In this document: in pieces, positions 35,876 through 45,471 of the stretch
How the letters are laid out: each line of letters opens with the position of its first letter
Numbering within the stretch: the stretch's first letter is position 1
Source of the DNA: Nocardioides albus
GTDB taxonomy: Bacteria > Actinomycetota > Actinomycetes > Propionibacteriales > Nocardioidaceae
DNA length: 64,000 nt
Direction of reading: 5' to 3'
Assembly: GCF_014648255.1 (NCBI RefSeq)
Contig: NZ_BMQT01000003.1
Location: forward strand, 496,001 to 560,000
Made by a program: the position numbers and the translations under genes
Notes under the pieces: generated by a model
What the model was told of the DNA's origin: nothing
Databases searched by the model: none
What the model saw: only the letters and a program-made list of their open reading frames with translations

Positions 35876-36118
35876 TCAGGCCTCCTCGGTGGTCTCGGTG
35901 CCCGGGGCCACGCGGATGCCGAGCTCGCGCTCACGCACCACGGTGTAGATCCGGGCGATGTCCTTCTTGACGGTGCGGAGCCGACCGTGGCTCTCCAGCT
36001 GGCCGGTGGCCGCCTGGAACCGGAGGTTGAACAGCTCCTCCTTCGCCTCGCGCAGCTTCGCCTCGAGGTCGACGTCGGTGAGCTCGTCCAGCTCGAACGC
36101 CTGCAGAGAGTTGGCCAT
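35876..36118 (-). CDS. rpmC: 50S ribosomal protein L29
   Basis: 80 residues. [35 protein letters not shown] and the segment [21 protein letters not shown] form the two-helix hairpin of L29. The ATG overlaps the rplP stop by one base. L29 lies at the tunnel exit and helps dock trigger factor and SRP. Confidence 0.97.
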   Translation of the reverse strand: MANSLQAFELDELTDVDLEAKLREAKEELFNLRFQAATGQLESHGRLRTVKKDIARIYTVVRERELGIRVAPGTETTEEA

Positions 36119-36537
36119 CAGAACTCACCAGCCTCTCGCGTGATGAAACGGCACTTCATGGGCAGCTTGTGGATCGCGCGGCGCATCGCCTCGCGGGCCG
36201 TGTTCTCGTCGACTCCGGAGAGCTCGAACATGACGCGGCCGGGCTTGACGTTGGCAACCCACCACTCGGGGGAACCCTTACCGGAACCCATGCGGGTCTC
36301 GGCAGGCTTCTTGGTCAGCGGGACGTCGGGGTAGATGTTGATCCACACCTTGCCGCCTCGCTTGATGTGACGAGTCATCGCGATACGCGCTGCCTCGATC
36401 TGGCGGTTGGTCACGTAGTGACCCTCGATCGCCTGGATGCCGTATTCACCGAAGGCCAGCTTCGTGCCACCCTTGGCCACACCAGTGCGCTTCGGGTGGT
36501 GCTGCTTGCGGTGCTTGACGCGACGGGGCATCAGCAT
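36118..36537 (-). CDS. rplP: 50S ribosomal protein L16
   Basis: 139 residues. [21 protein letters not shown] and [24 protein letters not shown] are diagnostic. AGGAGG within the end of rpsC lies eight bases before ATG 36537 and 14 before ATG 36531, so the form starting MLMPRRVKH is chosen. L16 contacts the A-site tRNA. Confidence 0.97.
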   Translation of the reverse strand: MLMPRRVKHRKQHHPKRTGVAKGGTKLAFGEYGIQAIEGHYVTNRQIEAARIAMTRHIKRGGKVWINIYPDVPLTKKPAETRMGSGKGSPEWWVANVKPGRVMFELSGVDENTAREAMRRAIHKLPMKCRFITREAGEF

Positions 36538-36540
36538 GGG

Positions 36541-37368
36541 TCAGCCCTCCTGGGACGTGGTCTCGGCGGCGGGAGCCTCAGCGGCAGCCGGCGCCTCAGT
36601 CTTCGCCGCGCGGTCAGCGCGGTTCGGGCGGTCACCACGGGAGCCACGCGACGGACGGTCGCCGCGGCCACCGCGACGGTCGTTGCCACCGCGACCCGGG
36701 ACGCCCGCACGGGCGGCCTGGGCGGCCTGACGCTCGGCGCGCGATCCGGAGACCTCGCCCTTGTAGATCCAGACCTTCACGCCGATACGGCCGAAGGTCG
36801 TGCGGGCCTCGTAGAAGCCGTAGTCGATGTCGGCACGCAGCGTGTGCAGCGGAACGCGGCCCTCGCGGTAGAACTCGGTACGCGACATCTCGGCGCCGTT
36901 GAGACGACCCGAGCACTGGATCCGGATGCCCTTGGCACCGGAGCGCATCGTGGTCTGCATGGCCTTGCGCATCGCGCGACGGAACTGCACGCGACCGCTG
37001 AGCTGCTCGGCGACACCCTGGGCGACCAGCTGAGCGTCGACCTCGGGGTTCTTGACCTCGAGGATGTTCAGCTGAACCTGCTTGCCGGTGAGCTTCTCCA
37101 GCTCGGTGCGGAGGCGGTCGGCCTCGGCGCCGCGGCGGCCGATGACGATGCCGGGACGCGCGGTGTGGATGTCCACACGGACGCGGTCACGGGTGCGCTC
37201 GATCTCGACCTTGGCGATGCCGGCCCGCTCCATGCCCTTGCTGAGCAGCTTGCGGATCTTGACGTCCTCGCCGACGTACTCCTTGTACTGCTTGTCGGCG
37301 TACCAACGCGACTTGTGGTCGGTCGAGATGCCCAGGCGGAAGCCGTTCGGGTTGATCTTCTGACCCAT
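36541..37368 (-). CDS. rpsC: 30S ribosomal protein S3
   Basis: 275 residues. The N-terminal KH domain ([39 protein letters not shown]) and C-terminal S3 domain ([35 protein letters not shown]) are clear. Residues from about 212 are a Gly/Arg-rich tail with [17 protein letters not shown] followed by an Ala/Glu segment, common in actinobacteria. It overlaps the rplV stop by one base. Confidence 0.97.
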   Translation of the reverse strand: MGQKINPNGFRLGISTDHKSRWYADKQYKEYVGEDVKIRKLLSKGMERAGIAKVEIERTRDRVRVDIHTARPGIVIGRRGAEADRLRTELEKLTGKQVQLNILEVKNPEVDAQLVAQGVAEQLSGRVQFRRAMRKAMQTTMRSGAKGIRIQCSGRLNGAEMSRTEFYREGRVPLHTLRADIDYGFYEARTTFGRIGVKVWIYKGEVSGSRAERQAAQAARAGVPGRGGNDRRGGRGDRPSRGSRGDRPNRADRAAKTEAPAAAEAPAAETTSQEG

Positions 37369-37787
37369 TACTTCTTACCGCCCTTCTCGACGACGTCGGC
37401 CGGCTGCACGACCAGGGTGATGTGCGAGGTCCGCTTGTTGATGCGGGTCGCACGGCCCTGGGCGCGGGGACGCCAGCGCTTCATGGTCGGACCTTCGTCG
37501 ACCATGGCGACCGAGACGACGAGGTCGTCACGGTCCAGACCCTCAGCCGACACCGCGTTGGCGATGGCGCTCTCGAGGACCTTGTAAACAGTCTCGGAGG
37601 CTGCCTGCGGCGCGAACTGCAGCAGGGACAGGGCCTCGTCGACGGGCAGGCCGCGAACCATGTCGACGACGCGGCGTGCCTTCATCGGAGTGATCCGCAC
37701 GAAGCGGGCACTCGCGAAGGCACCCGGCTGGTCGCCGAGCAGGGATTCGCGGCGGGCGCTTACGCGCACACGCTCGGTGGTGCTCAT
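37368..37787 (-). CDS. rplV: 50S ribosomal protein L22
   Basis: 139 residues. [34 protein letters not shown] and [25 protein letters not shown] are diagnostic; the latter beta-hairpin lines the exit tunnel where some macrolide mutations map. It overlaps rpsS by four bases at the start. Confidence 0.97.
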   Translation of the reverse strand: MSTTERVRVSARRESLLGDQPGAFASARFVRITPMKARRVVDMVRGLPVDEALSLLQFAPQAASETVYKVLESAIANAVSAEGLDRDDLVVSVAMVDEGPTMKRWRPRAQGRATRINKRTSHITLVVQPADVVEKGGKK

Positions 37788-38065
37788 CGACGCCGTCCCT
37801 TCCGATCGTCCTTGATGTGACCCTTGAAAGTGCGGGTCGGGGCGAACTCGCCCAGCTTGTGACCGACCATCGAGTCGGACACGAAGACCGGGACGTGCTT
37901 GCGACCGTCGTGCACCGCGATGGTGTGACCGATCATCTCGGGCACGATCATCGAGCGGCGCGACCAGGTCTTGATCACGTTGTGGGTGCCCTTCTCGTTC
38001 TCGGCGTCGACCTTCTTCTGAAGGTGGTCGTCGATGAAGGGGCCCTTCTTCAGGCTGCGAGGCAT
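37784..38065 (-). CDS. rpsS: 30S ribosomal protein S19
   Basis: 93 residues, the standard length. [67 protein letters not shown]19 binds the head of the 30S with S13. It follows rplB by three bases. Confidence 0.98.
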   Translation of the reverse strand: MPRSLKKGPFIDDHLQKKVDAENEKGTHNVIKTWSRRSMIVPEMIGHTIAVHDGRKHVPVFVSDSMVGHKLGEFAPTRTFKGHIKDDRKGRRR

Positions 38066-38068
38066 TGC

Positions 38069-38905
<837 letters not shown>

Positions 38906-38921
38906 GTTCAGTCAGTCCTTC

Positions 38922-39218
38922 TCACGCGCCGAAGATGTCGATGCGGTCGCCCTCAGCCAGGGAGACGATCGCGCGCTTGGTGTCGGGGCGCTTGCCCATG
39001 CCGTAACGAGTACGACGGGCCTTGCCCTTGCGGTTGATCGTGTTGACCGAGGTCACCTTGACGTCGAACACCTTCTCGACCGCGATCTTGATCTCGGTCT
39101 TGTTCGCGTCAGGGCGAACGATGAAGGTGTACTTGTTCTGGTCGAGGAGGCCGTAGCTCTTCTCGGAGACCACCGGCGCGATCAGGATGTCGCGGGGGTC
39201 GTAGTGGAGCGTGCTCAC
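38922..39218 (-). CDS. rplW: 50S ribosomal protein L23
   Basis: 98 residues. [37 protein letters not shown] and [30 protein letters not shown] are diagnostic. L23 forms the docking site for SRP and trigger factor at the tunnel exit. Start overlaps the rplD stop by four bases. Confidence 0.97.
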   Translation of the reverse strand: MSTLHYDPRDILIAPVVSEKSYGLLDQNKYTFIVRPDANKTEIKIAVEKVFDVKVTSVNTINRKGKARRTRYGMGKRPDTKRAIVSLAEGDRIDIFGA

Positions 39219-40114
39219 TTGTCAGCCTCCTCAGCCTTCTTCTTGCCGGCCTCGACGAAACCGGCGGCGATGGCGTCCTCGGCGGACTTGAAGTAGAACT
39301 CCGCCTTGGTGGACTCGTACCAACGGCCGCCCGGGGCGTGGAACTTCTTGTCCTTGCCCTTGACGTTGCCCTTGATGTCGAAGCCCTCGGGAGCCGAGCC
39401 GTCCTCGAGCGGCGCGACAGCGCCCTCGGGGAGGTCGATCTCCTTGGCGGGCTCGACGGCAGCCTCCTTGATCGCGTCCTTCTCGACGTCACCGATGGTG
39501 ACGGTCTCCTTGGCAGCGACGACCGGCTTGCCCGAGACGAAGATCTCGTAGGCCGGCTTGGAGAAGACGACATCGTCGGAGACGAGGACGTCGTAGGTGT
39601 TGAGCTGGTCGGCCCAGAGGAGGTGGACCTCGGGGACGTTGCGCAGGCTCAGCGCGGCGACGGACTCGGAGCGGTCCAGGACGACGAGGTAACGCTTGAC
39701 GTCCGAGATCGCCTTGAGGGCGGTCAGCGCGGTCTTGGTCGAGGGCGCCTCGAGGGCGAACTCGGCCACGTGGATCTGGCCGGCGCGGGCCCGGTCGGAG
39801 AGGGCTCCGCGGAGAGCCGCGGCCTTCATCTTCTTGGGGGTGCGCTGGCTGTAGTCACGCGGCTGCGGGCCGTGGACGGTGCCACCACCGGCGAACTGCG
39901 GCGCGCGGGTCGAGCCCTGACGGGCGCGACCGGTGCCCTTCTGCTTGTAGGGCTTGCGTCCACCGCCGCGGACCTCGCCGCGGGTCTTGGTGGAGTGCGT
40001 GCCCTGGCGCGCAGCGGCCTGCTGCGCGACGACGACCTGGTGGATCAGCGGGATGTTGACCTCAACATCGAAGATCTCAGCCGGGAAGTCGACCTTGACA
40101 GTCTTGATAGCCAT
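39215..40114 (-). CDS. rplD: 50S ribosomal protein L4 with C-terminal extra domain
   Basis: 299 residues, about 80-100 longer than typical L4. The L4 core (1-195) has [33 protein letters not shown], the tunnel-lining loop, and ends near [10 protein letters not shown] linker rich in Glu, Ala and Pro (about 200-243) leads to a compact module at 245-289: FDIKGN..., [28 protein letters not shown]. This resembles the short module called a sunset domain in actinobacterial annotations (IKGN ... YH.PGs..Y..T.AE..F), from memory. Its role is unknown. Confidence 0.95.
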   Translation of the reverse strand: MAIKTVKVDFPAEIFDVEVNIPLIHQVVVAQQAAARQGTHSTKTRGEVRGGGRKPYKQKGTGRARQGSTRAPQFAGGGTVHGPQPRDYSQRTPKKMKAAALRGALSDRARAGQIHVAEFALEAPSTKTALTALKAISDVKRYLVVLDRSESVAALSLRNVPEVHLLWADQLNTYDVLVSDDVVFSKPAYEIFVSGKPVVAAKETVTIGDVEKDAIKEAAVEPAKEIDLPEGAVAPLEDGSAPEGFDIKGNVKGKDKKFHAPGGRWYESTKAEFYFKSAEDAIAAGFVEAGKKKAEEADK

Positions 40115-40116
40115 GA

Positions 40117-40773
40117 TCAGGCCTCCAGCTTCTTAGCAGCCGAGCGGAGGACCACGAGGCCACCCTTGGGGCCAGGAATGGCACCCTTGACCAGGATGAG
40201 GCCCTTCTCGGTGTCGACGGCGTGCACGGTCAGGTTCTGGGTGGTGACGGTGTCAGTACCCATGTGACCGGCCATGCGGACGCCCTTGAACACGCGACCC
40301 GGGGTGGCGCAAGCGCCGATCGACCCCGGCTTGCGGTGGTTACGGTGAGCACCGTGGGAAGCGCTGACACCGGCAAAGCCGTGGCGCTTCATGACACCCG
40401 CGAAACCCTTACCCTTCGAGGTGCCCGTCACGTCGATCTCCTCGCCGATGGCGAAGGTGTCGACGGGGAGCTCCTGGCCGGCGGCGTAGGACGCGGCGTC
40501 GGCGGTGCGGATCTCAGCCAGGTGGCGGCGCGGCGTGGTGCCGGCCTTCTCGAACTGGCCGGCGCCCGGCTTGTTCACCTTGCGGCCGTCGATCTCGCCG
40601 TAGCCGATCTGCACGGCGTTGTAGCCGTCGACCTCGGGGGTGCGGACCTGGGTCACGACGTTGGTGTTCGCCGCGATGACGGTCACGGGGACGACGACGT
40701 TGTTCTCGTCCCACAGCTGGGTCATGCCGAGCTTGGTGCCCAGGAGACCCTTCACGTTGCGTTCGATCGTCAT
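40117..40773 (-). CDS. rplC: 50S ribosomal protein L3
   Basis: 218 residues from ATG 40773 ([25 protein letters not shown]); the in-frame upstream extension overlaps rpsJ and is not used. [43 protein letters not shown] is diagnostic; this loop reaches the peptidyl transferase centre. It is followed by rplD after two bases. Confidence 0.98.
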   Translation of the reverse strand: MTIERNVKGLLGTKLGMTQLWDENNVVVPVTVIAANTNVVTQVRTPEVDGYNAVQIGYGEIDGRKVNKPGAGQFEKAGTTPRRHLAEIRTADAASYAAGQELPVDTFAIGEEIDVTGTSKGKGFAGVMKRHGFAGVSASHGAHRNHRKPGSIGACATPGRVFKGVRMAGHMGTDTVTTQNLTVHAVDTEKGLILVKGAIPGPKGGLVVLRSAAKKLEA

Positions 40774-40783
40774 GTCGTCAACC

Positions 40784-41092
40784 TCAGAGCTTGATCTCGA
40801 TGTCGACACCAGCAGGCAGGTCGAGCCGCATGAGGGAGTCAACAGTCTTCGGGGTCGGGTCGATGATGTCGATGAGGCGCTTGTGGGTGCGCATCTCGAA
40901 GTGCTCGCGCGAGTCCTTGTACTTGTGGGGCGAGCGGATGACGCAGTACACGTTCTTCTCGGTCGGCAGCGGCACCGGGCCGGCGACCTTGGCACCCGTA
41001 CGGGTGACCGTGTCCACGATCTTTCGCGCCGAGGTGTCGATCACCTCGTGGTCATAGGCCTTGAGCCTGATGCGGATCTTCTGTCCCGCCAT
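40784..41092 (-). CDS. rpsJ: 30S ribosomal protein S10
   Basis: 102 residues. [76 protein letters not shown] is diagnostic. S10 also doubles as the NusE transcription factor. It is the first gene of the S10 operon, with a leader of about 100 bases carrying a motif shared with the rpsL leader. Confidence 0.98.
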   Translation of the reverse strand: MAGQKIRIRLKAYDHEVIDTSARKIVDTVTRTGAKVAGPVPLPTEKNVYCVIRSPHKYKDSREHFEMRTHKRLIDIIDPTPKTVDSLMRLDLPAGVDIEIKL

Positions 41093-41519
41093 CTGTCTCT
41101 CTCGTCCTTCTTGGTCAGCGTGCCGCGTGCTACAGGCTTCCTCCGGCTGAGTCGGCCCGGTTGCTCACCTCTGGCTCCGACCCCCGCGGTCGGGCGTGTC
41201 GCTTACGCTGTGAAATGAATACAGCTACAAGCGGACGCCGACTTCGCGGACGACTTTCACCATCAGCTTCACTGGAACCACGCCTTCGGGATGGGCACAC
41301 GGCGACCACAGACCACATCCGGACAGGCTGACAGCCTGCTCAGGTGACGCGATTCAGTAGTCAAGGTGTGCGCACCCCAGCGAACAGTTCACTGGAGCAA
41401 CCAGAGAATCTTGTCACGCGTACGCAGGTGGCTCCAAATCAACGATGTCGTCTGGGTCGCTCTGAGAGGATGCCCCCAACCGAGCGAGTTCGCCGGTCGT
41501 CGCGACGAGGAGCATCAGG
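41093..41519. other. Intergenic region between rpsJ and the membrane-protein operon
   Basis: 427 bases without a convincing gene. It holds the rpsJ leader (41093 to about 41205) and divergent upstream sequence. A small palindrome CAGGCT-GAC-AGCCTG lies at 41324-41338 and GAGGAG precedes the plus-strand ATG at 41520. No tRNA or small coding region was recognised. Confidence 0.6.
41177..41202 (-). promoter_or_regulatory. rpsJ: S10 operon leader motif and hairpin
   Basis: On the minus strand GCGACACGCCCGACC (41202-41188) continues into a hairpin CCGACC-GCGGG-GGTCGG (41193-41177). The same 15 bases lie at the matching place upstream of rpsL (56394-56380). TAAG precedes the motif in both and may be the end of a -10 box, placing the motif at the mRNA 5' end. 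Confidence 0.6.
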
Positions 41520-42626
41520 ATGTCAGGAGCGTGGCCACCCCCACCGGGTGAGCAACCTCAGCAGGGGGCGGCGAACCCGTCCACCCCTCCCCCGCCGGGC
41601 CAGCCGATGCAGCCTCGACCGGTGCATCCACACCCCGCCCGACCGACGTGGACACAGCCGCTGCCACCGGCGCACAAGCCCGGCGCGATCCCGCTGCGTC
41701 CGCTCGGCCTCGGCGACATGCTCGACGGCGCCTTCCGGCTCGTACGCTTCAACCCCGGCGCCACGGTCGGCGCCTCGGTCCTCGTGGCCGCGGTGGCGAT
41801 GGCCATCCCGCTGGGGGTGACCGCTGCGATGACCTTCTCCGGGAACAGCCTGGAATGGTTCGGGGTCACGCTCGAGGATCCTGACTACGTGCCCAGCAGC
41901 TCCGAGATCATCGGCATCCTGGCGGCCGTCGGCTCCTTCTTCCTCGGCACGATCCTCCAGGTCATCGGGGCGATCCTGGTCGCAGGGATGATCTCCCACG
42001 TGGCCCACGCCGCCGCGATCGGCCGCAAGCTCACCCTCAGCCAGGCGTGGGCCGCGACCCACGGCAACCGCTGGCGGCTGATCGGGCTCGCGCTGCTGAC
42101 CACCCTGATCTTCATCCTGGTCCTGGCGGTCGCGGTGACGCCCGTGGTGGTGCTCGCGATCGTCGTCGACAACCCCGTCCCGGCCATCCTGGTCGGGATC
42201 CTGATGTTCCTGCTGCTGATCGCGACCTCCTTCTTCCTGACGGTGCGGCTCTACCTGCTCGCGGTGCCGTCGCTGATGCTGGAGAACACCGGCGTCTTCG
42301 GCGCCATCGGCCGGGCGTGGCGGCTGTCGGCACGACAGTTCTGGCGGCTCTTCGGGATCTGGCTGCTGGCCAACATCATCGTCGGCTTCGTCTCCCAGAT
42401 CGTCGCCTTCCCGATCAGCATGGTCGCCAGCGTCGTCGGCATCGTCCAGCCGGACCTCTACTTCTTCGCGACCATCGCCGGCAGCGCCGTCTCGACCGTC
42501 GTCGCCGCCGCGATCGTGGCCCCGTTCAGCGGCGCGGTGACCAACCTGCAGTATCTCGACCAGCGCATCCGCAAGGAGTCCTACGAGGTCGAGCTGATGG
42601 AGCAGGCCGGGCTGCTGAGCAGATGA
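41520..42626 (+). CDS. Membrane protein (glycerophosphoryl diester phosphodiesterase membrane-domain-like)
   Basis: 368 residues. A Pro/Gln-rich cytoplasmic N-terminus (1-60) is followed by PLRPLGLGDMLDGAFRLVRFNPGATVG and about six hydrophobic segments. The short conserved segment GAIGRAWRLSARQFWRLFGIWLL is typical of this DUF family, in which no catalytic residues are known. It opens the DUF4129-DUF4350-MoxR-DUF58 operon; its stop overlaps the next start (ATGA). Confidence 0.75.
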   Translation: MSGAWPPPPGEQPQQGAANPSTPPPPGQPMQPRPVHPHPARPTWTQPLPPAHKPGAIPLRPLGLGDMLDGAFRLVRFNPGATVGASVLVAAVAMAIPLGVTAAMTFSGNSLEWFGVTLEDPDYVPSSSEIIGILAAVGSFFLGTILQVIGAILVAGMISHVAHAAAIGRKLTLSQAWAATHGNRWRLIGLALLTTLIFILVLAVAVTPVVVLAIVVDNPVPAILVGILMFLLLIATSFFLTVRLYLLAVPSLMLENTGVFGAIGRAWRLSARQFWRLFGIWLLANIIVGFVSQIVAFPISMVASVVGIVQPDLYFFATIAGSAVSTVVAAAIVAPFSGAVTNLQYLDQRIRKESYEVELMEQAGLLSR

Positions 42627-43231
42627 TCCTCCTACAGCCGCCTCCTCTGGAGCCGACGCCCGAGGAGGGTCGCTCCTGGCTCCGGCGCGAGCTGGCCGAC
42701 CCGGAATACCACGAGCTCGACCTCGTCGAGCGGATCCTGCGCTGGATCGAGCGCACCCTGTCCGACGGCATCCCGTCGGCGGGCGACGTGCCGTGGGCTC
42801 AGACCGTCGCCGCCATGGTCGTCTTCGCGGCGCTCCTGGTCGGGCTCGGTCTGCTGGTCTCTCGTGCCCGTCGCAGCCCCCGGGCCGCCCGGGACCGCGA
42901 CGGAGATGTGCTCACCGACGAGTCGCTGTCGGCGGCCGCCCTCCGGGAGCGGGCCGAGGCTGCGTACGCCTCGGGGGACCATGGCGCCGCACTGATCGAC
43001 GGGTTCCGCGCCCTGGCGAGGCGTCAGGTCGAGCGCGGTCGGCTCGCGGAGGACCTCGGGCTGACCGCAGCCGAGGTCGCGGCGAGCCTGGAGCGGGAGA
43101 TGTCGATCGAGGGCCGCGCCGGCCGAGCCGCAGAGCTGTTCAACGAGGTGCTCTACGGCAACCACCCCGCCACGCGGGAGCAGGCCGAGGGCGTGCTGGC
43201 ACTCGAGCAGGAGCTGGCGGTGGCGCGATGA
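42623..43231 (+). CDS. DUF4129 domain protein
   Basis: 202 residues from ATG 42623 (MILLQPPPLEPTPEEGR). One membrane segment (about 60-80) separates a short N-terminal part from a cytosolic DUF4129-like region: LRERAEAAYASGDHGAALIDGFRALARRQVERG, then AAELFNEVLYGNHPATREQAEGV. DUF4129 is common next to transglutaminase/MoxR gene clusters. Overlaps both neighbours by four bases. Function unknown. Confidence 0.8.
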   Translation: MILLQPPPLEPTPEEGRSWLRRELADPEYHELDLVERILRWIERTLSDGIPSAGDVPWAQTVAAMVVFAALLVGLGLLVSRARRSPRAARDRDGDVLTDESLSAAALRERAEAAYASGDHGAALIDGFRALARRQVERGRLAEDLGLTAAEVAASLEREMSIEGRAGRAAELFNEVLYGNHPATREQAEGVLALEQELAVAR

Positions 43232-44394
43232 GCTCGGAGACATCGGTCGCGCCGCCGGACCCGCGGGGCGAAAGCGGGTCGACACCGATACGGTCGTCTG
43301 ATGGCTGGTTCCGCCGCTACCGACCATTGCTGGCTGTCGCGCTGGCCTTCGTGGTCGCGGTGACCCTGGCGTACATCGCGACCCCGGAGGGCGAGGAGTC
43401 CTATGCCCCCTACGATCCGGAGAGCCCCGATCTCGATGGCACCCGGGCGCTGGTCCACGTGCTCGAGGACCATGGGGTCGAGGTCGACATCGTCCGGTCC
43501 GCCAAGCGCCTGGAGGACACCGAGATCGGACGTGACACGACGGTCTTCGTGACCGGGACCGAGGCGCTCGGTGAGGACACCGCCTCCAGGCTGCGTGACC
43601 GCACCGACGGCTCCGAGCTGATCCTGGCCGACCCGCCGCCCTACGTCTCGGCGATGCTCGACATCCCCTACGCGCTCTCCCAGGCGGCCGAGACGATCGA
43701 GGCGGACTGCGACGACCCGCGCTGGCAGGGGCTCAGCATCCAGGCCGATGCGATGACTGCGTACGACGCCGGGTCCTGCTTCCCGCACGAGGGCGGCGCG
43801 GTGCTCGCGCCGGCCGACGGGCTCACCGTGTGGGGTGCGCCGCAGGTGCTGACCAACGACCAGATCCTGCGGGCCGACAACGCGGCCGTGGCGCTACGCC
43901 TGCTGGGCGGCAGCGACCGCCTGGTCTGGTACATCCCCTCGTTCGACGACCTCGCTCCCGACGAGACCCACACCGCCGGGTCCCTGCTGCCGCCGTGGAT
44001 CAAGCCGGCCTTGTGGATCCTGCTGCTCGCGGTCGTGGCCTTCGCGATCGCCCGCGGACGGCGACTGGGGCCGCTGGCGGTCGAGCCGTTGCCGGTCCAT
44101 GTCCGCGCCGCGGAGACCACCCGCAGCCTGGGCAGGCTCTATCGCCGCTCCGGCGACCGCCGCCACGCGGCCAGGACGCTGCGGCACGCTGCTCGCACCC
44201 GCCTCGCCCAGCGGCTGCGGCTCGGCCGGGAGGCCACTCCGGAGGCCGTCGTACGCGCTGTCGCCCATCGCACCGGACGCCCCGATCTCGAGGTCTCCGC
44301 GCTGCTCACCGACTCTCCGATCGAGAACGACCATGACCTGATCACGCTGGCCAACGCGCTGGCGGACCTTGAGGAAGAGGTACGACACCCATGA
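43228..44394 (+). CDS. DUF4350 domain membrane protein
   Basis: 388 residues from ATG 43228 (MSSETSVAPPDPRGES). Membrane segments near residues 33-51 and 256-276 flank an exported domain with TRALVHVLEDHGVEVDIVRSAKRLEDTEIGRDTTVFVTG, the DUF4350 signature, and YIPSFDDLAPDE. The cytosolic C-terminus is basic. DUF4350 proteins are fixed partners of MoxR and DUF58. It overlaps DUF4129 and moxR by four bases each. Confidence 0.8.
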   Translation: MSSETSVAPPDPRGESGSTPIRSSDGWFRRYRPLLAVALAFVVAVTLAYIATPEGEESYAPYDPESPDLDGTRALVHVLEDHGVEVDIVRSAKRLEDTEIGRDTTVFVTGTEALGEDTASRLRDRTDGSELILADPPPYVSAMLDIPYALSQAAETIEADCDDPRWQGLSIQADAMTAYDAGSCFPHEGGAVLAPADGLTVWGAPQVLTNDQILRADNAAVALRLLGGSDRLVWYIPSFDDLAPDETHTAGSLLPPWIKPALWILLLAVVAFAIARGRRLGPLAVEPLPVHVRAAETTRSLGRLYRRSGDRRHAARTLRHAARTRLAQRLRLGREATPEAVVRAVAHRTGRPDLEVSALLTDSPIENDHDLITLANALADLEEEVRHP

Positions 44395-45374
44395 CCCAAT
44401 CCGAGACCATCCCCTACGTGTCACCCGACGCCGCCCGCGAGCGCCTCACCGCGGTCCGGGCCGAGGTCGCCAAGGCCGTCGTCGGTCAGGACGCCGCGGT
44501 CTCCGGGCTGCTGGTCGCGCTGGTGTGCGGCGGCCACGTGCTCATGGAAGGCGTACCCGGCACTGCCAAGACCTTGCTGGTCCGGTCGCTGTCTGCCGCA
44601 TTGTCGGTCGAGACGCGCCGGGTGCAGTTCACCCCCGACCTGATGCCCGGCGACATCACCGGGTCGATGGTCGTCGAGTCCTCCCATGGGTCGCTGACGT
44701 TCCGGGAGGGACCGGTCTTCACCAACCTGCTCCTCGCCGACGAGATCAACCGCACCCCGCCGAAGACGCAGTCGGCGCTGCTCGAGGCGATGGAGGAGGG
44801 ACAGGTCTCGGTCGACGGAGTCACCCGGCCCCTGCCGAAACCGTTCCTGGTGGCCGCGACCCAGAACCCGATCGAGTACGAAGGCGTCTACCCCCTCCCC
44901 GAGGCACAGCTCGACCGCTTCCTGCTCAAGGTGGTCCTGCCGGTGCCCGAGCGTGCCGACGAGGTCCAGATCCTCACCCGGCACGCCTCCGGCTTCGACC
45001 CGCGTGACGTCGCCGCAGCCGGGGTCACCGCCGTAGCCTCGGGGGCCGACATCGAGGCCGCCCGCCAGCTGGTCGGATCGGTCCAGGTCTCCCCCGAGGT
45101 CACCGGCTACATCGTCGACATCGCCCGGGCTACGCGTGAGTCTCCGTCGCTCTCGGCCGGGGTGTCCCCGCGTGGCGCCACCGCGCTGCTCCGCGCCGCC
45201 CGCGCCTGGGCCTGGCTCGCCGGCCGTGACTTCGTCACCCCCGACGACGTGAAGAGCCTGGCTCACGCCACCCTCGCCCACCGCCTGGCCCTGCGTCCCG
45301 AAGCCGAGCTGGAGGGCGTCCAGGTGTCCCAGGTCCTGGCGTCGGCCATCGGCGCCGTCCCGGTCCCAAGATGA
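44391..45374 (+). CDS. MoxR-family AAA+ ATPase
   Basis: 327 residues. Walker A appears in the MoxR form GVPGTAKT, Walker B as LLLADEINRTPPKTQSALLEAMEEGQVS, sensor 1 as VAATQNPIEYEGVYPLPEAQLDRFLLK. MoxR ATPases act as chaperones for metal insertion or assembly of vWA-domain partners, here plausibly the DUF58 protein encoded after it. It is in the cytoplasm, coupled to DUF4350 by an ATGA overlap. Confidence 0.92.
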   Translation: MTQSETIPYVSPDAARERLTAVRAEVAKAVVGQDAAVSGLLVALVCGGHVLMEGVPGTAKTLLVRSLSAALSVETRRVQFTPDLMPGDITGSMVVESSHGSLTFREGPVFTNLLLADEINRTPPKTQSALLEAMEEGQVSVDGVTRPLPKPFLVAATQNPIEYEGVYPLPEAQLDRFLLKVVLPVPERADEVQILTRHASGFDPRDVAAAGVTAVASGADIEAARQLVGSVQVSPEVTGYIVDIARATRESPSLSAGVSPRGATALLRAARAWAWLAGRDFVTPDDVKSLAHATLAHRLALRPEAELEGVQVSQVLASAIGAVPVPR

Positions 45375-45382
45375 TCCGCCGA

Positions 45383-45461
45383 GAAGTCAGTTCTAGGCGC
45401 CGAGACGTCAGTTTCTGGGCTCGAGACGTCAGTTTCTGGGCTCGAGGCTTCACTGGGTCGA
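45383..45461 (+). repeat. 21-nt tandem repeat array between moxR and DUF58
   Basis: Three 21-base units start at 45383, 45404 and 45425; the second and third are identical and begin GACGTCAGTTTCTGG. A 16-base degenerate copy follows at 45446. The unit is related to the arrays at 4059-4108 and 4142-4210. On the opposite strand the period of seven codons reads as LTSRAQK/LTSRRLE heptads. Confidence 0.75.
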
Positions 45462-45471
45462 GGCGGCGCTG

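Noticed and set aside
41093..41519. Possible tRNA or riboswitch upstream of rpsJ
   Set aside because: No cloverleaf or known riboswitch core could be built; only a short leader hairpin was found.
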